From Pyrenophora tritici-repentis (lineage: Eukaryota; Ascomycota; Dothideomycetes; Pleosporales; Pleosporaceae), in NCBI RefSeq assembly GCF_003171515.1, contig NC_089390.1, positions 6,882,001-6,946,000 of the forward strand: a stretch of 64,000 nt of DNA, given 5' to 3'. The position numbers and the translations under genes were made by a program. Position 1 is the stretch's first letter, and each line of letters opens with the position of its first letter. This document shows, one piece after another, positions 56,307 through 64,000 of this stretch. The notes beneath the pieces are model-generated. The model had not been told where the DNA came from. It did no database searches and was given only the letters and a program-made list of their open reading frames with translations.

Positions 56307-58851
56307 TTAGTTACAATCCGGCTGAACAGCCAGCTCATGAGGATTTACAACTTCAGCATCCGTCGCAATCCCAACATCCTTCTTAAACCGCCACAGCCAA
56401 CTCGGAAAGTCTGCGGGTGTTTGGTTCCACGGATCGTCGCCATCGTACATGATCCATCGTGCTTGGTGCTGGATTTCTTCGTCAGAGGGTATGTGGCAGT
56501 TTGGGTTCTTCGGTGATAGTGTTGAGGCTGCCCAGCGTCGCATGTCGCTGTCGAAAATGCGGTAGAAATTAGTGTCGTCCGGAAGCAACGTCCGCAATCG
56601 ACCATGAACGTCAGTTCGATTTACTGATGTAGATGCGACGGTAGGTGCTTCTGAGAAAGTCGGCAGTGGTGAGAAGATATCAGGAACGTCTTGGGCTGGG
56701 AATTGAGTATCAAGCGGTGCCACTGAAGGCTTTAACGGAGATGGTCGTGACCATGATGGTTCGAAGATGGTGTCCAAGTTGAACTCGTTGGTTAGGTCTG
56801 TCATACCAACAGTTTCGCAAATTGCTGCTCGTTTCTTAAAGTTTGAAAGCCAGTCCATACCCGAATAGATTCCCTTGACGATCCAATTGGCAAAGACGTC
56901 GGATGGTGTACTCGATTCCTGCTCCATCTGCCTTACGATCTGGCATGCCTCGTGATGTAGTTGTGCGTCGTCTAACACTGCACCCGCTACTTTCTGTCTC
57001 AAAACAAAGTCCTGTAGATGTGCCTCCATGGGGCACTGCTCGAACAAATGATCTTTGGCAAGTATTCTCAATGGAAAATGCCTGCTCTCGCGGGAAGTTC
57101 GTACGGGCTGGAATCTAGCACGCTCAGTGATTCCCGGAGATGACATGATCAAGTCTCGCAGCCATGAAATATCGTGGGGTGCAGTAGTAGTTGTGGGAGA
57201 GCTTGTCTCGGCTGCAAAGATGATGCGACACGCCTCAAGCTGTATGGCATCGTTATCAGGCAAATGCCCCTCATTGTCGTAAGTTCTTTGAATAAAGAAT
57301 TCAATCTCGATCTTGAGCAGTTCGTACGCGTTTGGTGGAGTACCCCATGACGGGTCGCTACCTTTCATCGGGATGAGTGTACTTCTTTCCCAATCGATGA
57401 GCTCTAAATGAATTTTAGTTATGTTCATGAGCTCCATTGCAAATCAAATCCTACCTGGGGGAATAGCAGTCTCCACCAAGCGCGTAACAGAGTCGTCAAA
57501 TCCCCAGTCGCCTTGCCAACTGGCCATTGTAGCGCCGGACTTGAAGTGATCCGCAAGATGATCGGTTCTCTCTAGCCACGTATCCATGATGGTGCCACAA
57601 AATCCACAACGAGATCGAACATCAGGTATAGGTAGCATCCAGTGGGCCATTGACCATTCGGCGAATTCAACACCATGCACCAAACGAAGGTGCTGGACAA
57701 GATGGTCTTTGCGGTGGAACGTGCGTTCCTCAAGATTCCGCTCTTGGCAGGCCGAATAATGGTGCGCTTCGATATGAGCATCGTCCGGCTCAGTCTCGCC
57801 ACAGTAGACGCAGCATTGCTCTCCAGGAGACTCTTTTGTTGCTCGGGGGCCTAGAAGTGCACATATCCATTTTTCAAGGGGAAGATGGAGCGACTTTTCA
57901 TGCCTCTGCCAATCGTATTTAGTCCTGAAGACCTCAGTACAAAATGTGCATTGGTATGGCATAGTGACAAGTGAGGTGGTTTCTTTTCCAAGACACCGCC
58001 TGGTGCTAGCTCTCTTCTTACGTGGTGCACGACGTACTTTGAGTGACTTCTGCGACCCCGAAGAGCAATGACCCGAGCATTCGCTGGACTGGGAAGTCCT
58101 GGCACTACTTGCTGATGACATCGCGCAAGGCGATTGCCACGGTTGGTTGTACGAAAAGTGCCCGGAACCATTCTCGCCTGCAATCATTGTCAACTATAAG
58201 AGTACAGAGTCACGTGTAGGCAGTAGGGGACTCACGGGAAGCCATAGCGCGAGCAATGTCGCCAACAGCTGCAGGCTCATGTTCCGGAGGTGATTCCACC
58301 CATCGTTGCATGGGGTCCTTGTAGTCCATAGATGCCCTGACAGCGGGTGTGCCGGGTCGCTGGATGATATCGATCGGGGTCGACGTAGTATGGACTTGAG
58401 GTGACGTGGGTCGAACACTCTGCACCTTACCCCGTCGACGAGCATTTGCAAACCAATTGGTCAGCTGCGCTTTGTTCAACCCGGTTCGATTACGGAGAGA
58501 TTCCATCTGGCTTTCATTGGGGTATGGATGTTGCTCATGTGCTGCAAGCCAGTCTTTCAAAGTGCGGATGACTTCTCTAGAGAATCGACTGCCAAGCTTG
58601 GGTCTTGATATCGACAACCCTGGTGTAAAAGGGGATGAAGAAGCTGTAGAATCATTCGAGAGGTTTCGAAGCGGGGTATCGGTAAACCAACGGTCATTAT
58701 GTTGTGAAGACACTGTATTCGACTCTGTCAATGCTTCTGACAAGGCCGCGAAACTGGCATCATCCAAGACGCAATCGGAACCGAGATGGTGATTTCGGCA
58801 TGTGAAGAACGGATCAATACCGCCAGCAGAAGTTTCAGTTGTGTGATTCAT
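56307..58851 (-). CDS. Homeobox (KN/TALE) plus C2H2 zinc-finger transcription factor
   Basis: Three exons (58851-58236, 58177-57455, 57403-56307) splice in phase to 811 residues; introns are 58 and 51 nt. The first ATG is at 58851 (an upstream GTG frame is not used). A TALE-type homeodomain spans about 87-142 (HPYPNESQMESL…GLNKAQLTNWFANARRRGK). C2H2-like fingers lie in the middle: YQCTFC…RHEKSLH, CCVYC…, and CGFC…DHLADHF. The C-terminal ~360 residues contain repeated helical segments (IEFFIQRTY…LEACRIIF; LHHEACQIVRQM; IQHQARWIMYDG), a pattern shared with other fungal homeobox-C2H2 factors. Nuclear regulator, target unknown. The intron between homeodomain and fingers uses an acceptor at 58178; the nearer AG is out of frame. 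Confidence 0.9.
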
Positions 58852-59483
58852 GTTGATGGGCACCTGGACAGTTCTTTCATGGGAGGTTGGAAGGTTGCGG
58901 GGAACTAGGACAATGCCTAAGTCGGCGCCCCAACATGGAAGTCGCGCTAGGTAGGTACAGTACTAGCCGAAAGAAGCAAGGCGCACATGTCAACTACGCC
59001 TTGTGGAATGCTCGAAGACGCGGCGGTGACATTGCGTGAAATCATGTCCGTCACCTGAGTACTCACGTTATGCAAACTGTAGGTACTACGAAATCATTCC
59101 GGTGTTATTACATATGTAATCGTACGAGAACACTATCTCTATCATTGTTCACATGTTCAAATTGACACACAACTCGCTATTCATAGCCCGTAATGCGTTA
59201 TTTCCTCTTCGTAGCTTACAACCTTGCGCTCTAAAGCGCTACCTGAACACCAAGCATGGGGAATGTGGTATTGAAGGACAGCAAAGAATATATATACGTG
59301 GCGATTGGGACAATTGGGTATTCGGGGGTATACGTGGTGCGCTGGCGGCTGGGAGTCGTCGGGTGTAATAATATTTTTGATGGGACTTTTCGTACGTATG
59401 GCGTAAGACGAGACGGCGTGTCAGTATCTGCTCACCTGCATGTGTTAGTACAAGAGCGAGATTTCGAGTAGCGCTTCAGTCTC
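58852..59483. other. Promoter-side intergenic region of homeobox gene
   Basis: 632 bp. No gene supported. Confidence 0.45.
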
Positions 59484-60095
59484 TTACCGATAGCCTGGGC
59501 CTCTCCGGCTGCCTCTCCTTTCGCGGTAGTCATCGTGTTCTTCGATAACCTCGACCACGTCGTCACCTGGTACGCGATGTCGCTCCTCGACAATGATGCT
59601 CCTCGCTCTTGTCGGCTGCCTCCTCGCCTCCTCCACGATGATGCGCGACCGGCCGCTGGACGCCCTTGGGCTCCTGCTGACTTCGCGCACTTCTGCCGAC
59701 CGGCGACGCGAGGACCGACCGCCCTGTGAGTTGCGCCGTCTCCGAACCACAATCTCTTCTTCTCCCGCCATTGCTGTTGTTGCTCTAGTCCTGTTGCTTG
59801 TGTTCATGAGCGATTGCAGCAGCCAGCAGATTAGGAGGAAGCCGGCAACGCTGCCCAGAACAATGCCCACGACGGTACCGGGCTCAGGACCAGAGAGGTC
59901 GTAGTAGGTGGGTATTATGCTTTGCTGGGTGTATATGATGTTCTGTCGCTTGGCCATTGGCGCTGTTTGGGGCGCATTGAAGGCAACTGCCGGCATGTTG
60001 ATAGCAGGCTGCCGTGGGTTGAGGCCGCTGTCGCGAGGCGCGATACCGTCTATTTGCGCCGCAAGGCCACTGTAGGTATCACGTAGAACAGGCAT
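59484..60095 (-). CDS. Single-pass membrane protein with basic cytosolic tail, unknown function
   Basis: Single exon, 203 residues. A hydrophilic N-terminal part of about 70 residues is followed by one strong transmembrane helix (GTVVGIVLGSVAGFLLICWLLQSL, about 73-96), then a tail rich in Arg, Ser and Glu (VVRRRRNSQGGRSSRRRS… EVIEEHDDYRERRGSRRG). There is no signal peptide, so a type III (N-out) topology or a tail facing the cytosol is expected. I recognise no family beyond this layout, which is common in Dothideomycete genomes. Start is the only early ATG. Confidence 0.68.
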   Translation of the reverse strand: MPVLRDTYSGLAAQIDGIAPRDSGLNPRQPAINMPAVAFNAPQTAPMAKRQNIIYTQQSIIPTYYDLSGPEPGTVVGIVLGSVAGFLLICWLLQSLMNTSNRTRATTAMAGEEEIVVRRRRNSQGGRSSRRRSAEVREVSRSPRASSGRSRIIVEEARRQPTRARSIIVEERHRVPGDDVVEVIEEHDDYRERRGSRRGPGYR

Positions 60096-61087
60096 TGTGT
60101 ATATGGCAGTAACTTATGTGACACCGGTCACGAGAACGCGCGCTGACAGTAATGCCGTCGTGCTGAGGGTTGGCTTGTTTGGGCGCCGTCGTCCGGGGGA
60201 ACGGCAGTTCCCTGCCTGTCTGTGTTGTTGTCCGGAGATGTCGGGCGCTAGCTGTGGGGGAAGTAGATCCAGCGGCGATGATGCACGCACTTGGAAAAAG
60301 CAGTGGGATTTAAGATGCAATTGTGCGAATGCCCATGTGCCAGCAAGGAGTGAAGGAGAAGCCGGCGCACGCTTGTTGAGAGTTGACAGCGGCTCCATGC
60401 GCAGGCGGCCTACGACGCCATGATGCAATTGCTGATGGGGGCTGGGATCTCATTAATCGGGAGGCTGTTCTATACGAATAATCACACCACGCACCTATCA
60501 CGACATTATTCTCGCTGCCTATACCTCGGCACGTCTTCACGCACTCTACGCCCATGCTGAAGATCATTGTCCTGTTTGCGCATCATTGTCGCGCATCAAG
60601 CAGCAAAGAACACCCGTGAGCCTCCGCGGCGTGTTGCGCGCCTCTACCACCTCACCTTAATCTCGTACCTGGAACCCTGCTACCAACCTTGCTATTTTCT
60701 ACACCTACCTCTCCCGTTAGCCTTTTTGGCTTGTTTTATTGCGTCGGCCCCTATGTTCATTGCAGTCTGGCTAATCGCTACGGCAATGCTCCCCGAAGCC
60801 ATACAGCGCTGGTCGCGCCCTCACGTGAGGACACGTCCGCGGAGGTCGATTGTACCCCATGTCACCATAACAACGCATGTGAACCTACGCCAATGAGCCC
60901 CGTGACGAAAAAAGGGGTTCGTGTGCCAGCAAGCCCGATTCCATCACTGGCACACAGTTTGTGGTGTGCATGGCAAAGCACATGTTCATCATGCCGCAGG
61001 AAAACAATCGTACAGTAAAACTATAGGCAAGGTATATAGCGGCGCTACTAAGCCCCCTGTGAGGCTACAAGATTACCAAATTCCAAG
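60096..61087. other. Intergenic region
   Basis: 992 bp between the membrane protein (-) and the NLR-like gene (+). A hydrophobic frame at 60567-60896 has no family resemblance and is not called. Confidence 0.45.
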
Positions 61088-63996
61088 ATGCCCTCAAGTG
61101 CCTCTGAAATTGCTAGTCCTAAGTGGTGCCTTCGCCTAAACAATCCATACCCAGCTTATGGTGATGCCACTCCATCATCAGAGGCAACCACTGTCATCCC
61201 TACCAGTATCGGTCGACTGCTTCTTAAACGATACGACCAATCGCAACACCTAGAAACGCTAAAGAAAATGCATCATGATCTAGAGAGCGCTAGAGGGCTC
61301 CTCACTCTGAACGAGTTCAGAGTTTGGGCCAGTCAAGGAGATTCTAAGCATCTAGGATTCTTGCAGCCAAATCGTAATGATAGTAACTCGTCATTGACCT
61401 CTACACATGGAGATCAGGCGTCGAATTCCAAGATAGGAACAACTAACAGCCAATCTAGTTTCGATTTTGGCCGTCGAAACGCTCGGCTCCAACTCTTATC
61501 GCGGTCTGAAGTTTCCAGGATATCGTCTACACTGAGCGTTCTCGAAGAATTACAACATATGAAAGCGCACCCAGGTACAAATATCCAAGTATTGTACTGT
61601 TTCTGCACTAGAGGCGATCGATTGCGAAACAATGCAGCCTCCGTATTAAAGACCTGGCTCCACCAGCTGATACAGCAGCGACCATATCTAACCGAGTATA
61701 TCTCTTCCCTGATTTCAACCTACGACGAACGATATTTCTCCTTGGAGAGACCTGTGGTAACATGGGATCTATTCCGAATTGCACTCAAAGGCGAAAAATC
61801 GGGAACCACCTACTGTATTCTTGATGGGCTCCACGAACTTGATGATCGAAGTATTGAGAATCTGCTCTATATTTTCGACCGAGAATTGCCGCGCGAAGAT
61901 TGCACGGAAGATAGCCTGCCAATCAAGGTACTTGTCACCAGTCGCGGCCAACCCACACGTGGTAAGTGGTCACATATCAATCTTGATGTACATGTCGATA
62001 ATAAAAAGCCACTCGACTCTGCTCAGCTTGGTACTGTTGATGATGTGGCGCCCAAATTGATGATCAAAATCGATGACCATCGCGAGTCGGATGCGAATCG
62101 AGACCTATTGGCCCATGTCGCTGCATACCGACAACCTCCTACAATAGAGCAGCTACAATGGGTATTGGAAGGAACATACCAAGAGCTGAAGCAACGTCTT
62201 GAATCGTGTCGACCTTCCATTCACATCACGCCAGCCAAGCTCGTGGTCTTCTGTAACTCCGATACATGGTTTCAGTATTCTGCCTAGACTCCGCAACAAT
62301 CAATTCAATCCGGTCACTCTCCTAGACCCACTTACCTATCTAGGTAGGGCTTAAACTCCTATAGGTAACTACTAGGCTTAAAGCGGTAATCAATCAATCC
62401 AATCTGAACCTTCTAGGACCCACTTAATTGATTGTTGCGGACTGTGATTCTGCCTTGGAGAACAACACCAGTATCCATTCACGACTTGCGCACAAATGCC
62501 TGGAAATACTCAGCGCTGAACTCGCCTGCATTGATATGGAGGTCTTGGATTTTGACTACCAAGATTGGAAGGACACGATCCAACCCGACTTAGCCTACGC
62601 GATTGAATACTGGGCAGAGCACGTTGAAACCTCAGAGGATTCAACAGAGTCGATGCTGAACAAGCTTGTGACTACCTTTTCGCAGAACTGTCTGACAATC
62701 AACAAATGGTGGTCATGTTATGTCCAAATGGTGCATTGGATCCCCCTCAGGGTCATCTTGCAATTTCCTCACACAACCATTATGAATATCTTTACATACT
62801 TCGGCTTTCACGCGCTATTCGATAGAGCTCTCGAAAGCGATAAAAAGGAGCAGCTCGAGATGTCTCTAGAACATTACGATTGTTTTGAGCAGAATCCGCT
62901 TAGCTATGCCATTTTAAAGGATGATGCTCATATGGTAAACGCTCTTCTCAACGCCGGCGTGTTAATCGCCAAAATACACGTAGCCTTCGCTGCAGGTTCA
63001 ACAATACAAATAGCCAAAGCGGTCTACCAAAAGTACAAACTTGGAGAATTTGGACAGGAACTGACATACAACATTCTAGGCCGGGCTACCAGAAGTGGGA
63101 ATAATGAGCTACTTAGTATTGCAATTAACTTGTTGATAAGCAAGAGTAAGGTCAGCTTCCTATGGAGCGATACAGAATTCATCAAATGGGGGATTGCTGT
63201 TGGCCGCTGGGACATTGTCCAGACCCTATTGCTGACGATAACTCGGCCCGAGAACACCGTCGAAAAGATCATCTGCTATGCTACATTACGCCACGAGAAG
63301 ACCATTCTGAGAAATCTCCTCAGCACGAGAAAAGTTGATGAAGCCATCCGCCATCTGAAAATCTCCAACATCAGTGCTCTATGCGGAGCCCTTGAAAACA
63401 AATGCCCAGAGATGGTCAAGCTCCTGATAACGGACGAAAATGTCTGCCTGAAGGATATACAGGGCATGACGCCTCTACAGGTAGCAGTCGCATATCCCAA
63501 CATAGACACGCTGGTGCAACTCCTCGACAGACCCACATTCACCATCAACAAAGGCTCTGTTGACGGCGGCATAGCACTTAACCTCGTCCTCCACAGCGTC
63601 GTCACAAAGATCAAAATCGAATACCTTACGCTAATCTTACAAAAGGGAGCAAGAATACAATACGAAAATTTCGGGATCACCGCACTCCACGTAGCCGCCG
63701 AATTGGGCAGACCAGAAGTCATGGAAGTCCTTTTAGAACAGCTATCGGACGCAGAAGTCAAAGCCCAAATCGACTTTCAGTGCATAAGTGTCCATAAGGA
63801 GCAAGAGAGGGAGGATTTCACTGCGCTGGCGATAGCGGCGATGAAGGGCCATGGCGAGATTGTCAAGCTGCTACTAGGCAGAGGAGCGAAGAAGGATATC
63901 AAGATACAAGGGAAGACAGCTGCGAAGTGGGCTAGTGAAGCAGGACATGAAGACATAGTCAAGCTATTCCAAAGCAAAGCCAGTAAACGAAAATAA
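61088..63996 (+). pseudogene. NLR-like NACHT-ankyrin gene interrupted by a MITE
   Basis: Frame 1 (61088-62287) contains part of a NACHT-type NTPase: YCFCTRGDRLRNNAASVLKTWLHQLI, a Walker-B-like YCILDGLHELDD and the VLVTSRGQPTRGKW sensor. Frame 2 (62428-63996) continues with a helical linker and ankyrin repeats (GITALHVAAELGRPEVMEVLL; DFTALAIAAMKGHGEIVKLLL; GKTAAKWASEAGHEDIVKLF). A 162-bp MITE at 62285-62446 separates them; removing it and one TSD copy gives a continuous 912-codon frame through FQYSALENN. Fungal NLRs act in non-self recognition and programmed cell death. No Walker A (GxxxxGKS/T) is visible before the Walker B, and the usual DGLDEL is DGLHEL, so NTPase function was probably already lost. 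The N-terminal effector domain is not recognised. Confidence 0.8.
62285..62446. mobile_element. 162-bp MITE (hAT-like) with 8-bp target duplication
   Basis: Flanked by the perfect 8-bp direct repeat ATTCTGCC at 62277-62284 and 62447-62454. The ends form imperfect inverted repeats with a perfect 16-bp core TCCGCAACAATCAATT (left 62290-62305, complement at right 62426-62441). Inside, CAATCAATyCAATC and CTAGrCCCACTTA are repeated in direct orientation near both ends. It begins with an in-frame TAG that truncates the host protein. Ends and interior are unlike the MITE at 49321. Confidence 0.87.
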
Positions 63997-64000
63997 CCTC

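Noticed and set aside
60567..60896. Hydrophobic 109-codon frame
   Set aside because: Overlaps another frame of similar length, no homology signal, and sits in a promoter-sized gap.
62285..62446. The NLR interruption as an intron
   Set aside because: No GT..AG pair rejoins the two frames, while an 8-bp direct repeat and inverted ends explain it as an inserted element.
1..64000. CRISPR arrays, rRNA and tRNA genes
   Set aside because: None recognised on either strand; repeats found are transposon ends, an LTR tandem repeat and coding repeats.

Overview
The window is 64 kb of a filamentous ascomycete genome. Genes lie on both strands, most are split by short introns (46-96 nt, GT..AG, usually with a CTAAC/CTGAC-type branch site), and the families present (Zn2Cys6 and homeobox/C2H2 regulators, MFS sugar porters, an Aspf2/Pra1-type zincophore, 2EXR/F-box-like proteins, NACHT-ankyrin proteins) are typical of Pezizomycotina. 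Pleosporales/Dothideomycetes is my best guess, by inference only.

Layout. 1-1962 is the 5' part of an hAT DNA transposon with an open transposase reading frame that leaves the window on the left. It abuts the 3' end of what looks like an interrupted regulator gene (to 2524). 2.8-25.3 kb is an ordinary housekeeping and accessory block: small-subunit catalase (-), hemerythrin-type protein (+), a disordered RS/RE-rich protein (-), MFS sugar transporter (-), D-2-hydroxyacid dehydrogenase (-), NmrA-like reductase (+), CTF1-like Zn2Cys6 regulator (-), HotDog hydratase (+), and then a divergent pair: a ZIP zinc importer (-) and a secreted zincophore (+) sharing a 1.3-kb promoter. 25.9-38 kb is accessory: a coiled-coil gene broken at a homopolymer, F-box-like genes, a solo LTR with a perfect 5-bp target duplication, a small membrane protein, and two related BTB proteins. 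40-45 kb holds DOA1 (ubiquitin homeostasis) and a DUF2237 protein. 46-50 kb holds a 2EXR gene and a 2EXR-like pseudogene interrupted by a 158-bp MITE. 50.8-60.1 kb holds a hexose-type transporter, an F-box-like protein, a homeobox-C2H2 regulator and a single-pass membrane protein. The right end (61.1-64.0 kb) is an NLR-like NACHT-ankyrin gene broken by a second, different 162-bp MITE.

Themes. (1) The zincophore/ZIP pair is a functional module: the secreted protein is expected to capture zinc and the adjacent transporter to import it. Its shared promoter holds repeated zinc-response (CAAGGT) and PacC (GCCAAG) hexamers. (2) Three separate DNA-transposon insertions (the hAT element and two MITEs with 8-bp target duplications) have each hit a coding sequence. 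For both MITEs, removing the element and one duplication copy restores the host reading frame, so the ancestral genes can be read directly. (3) F-box-like/2EXR and BTB genes are over-represented and several are decaying, as in a fast-turnover gene family region. All exon boundaries were derived by reading splice sites and checking phase; none is confirmed by transcripts.
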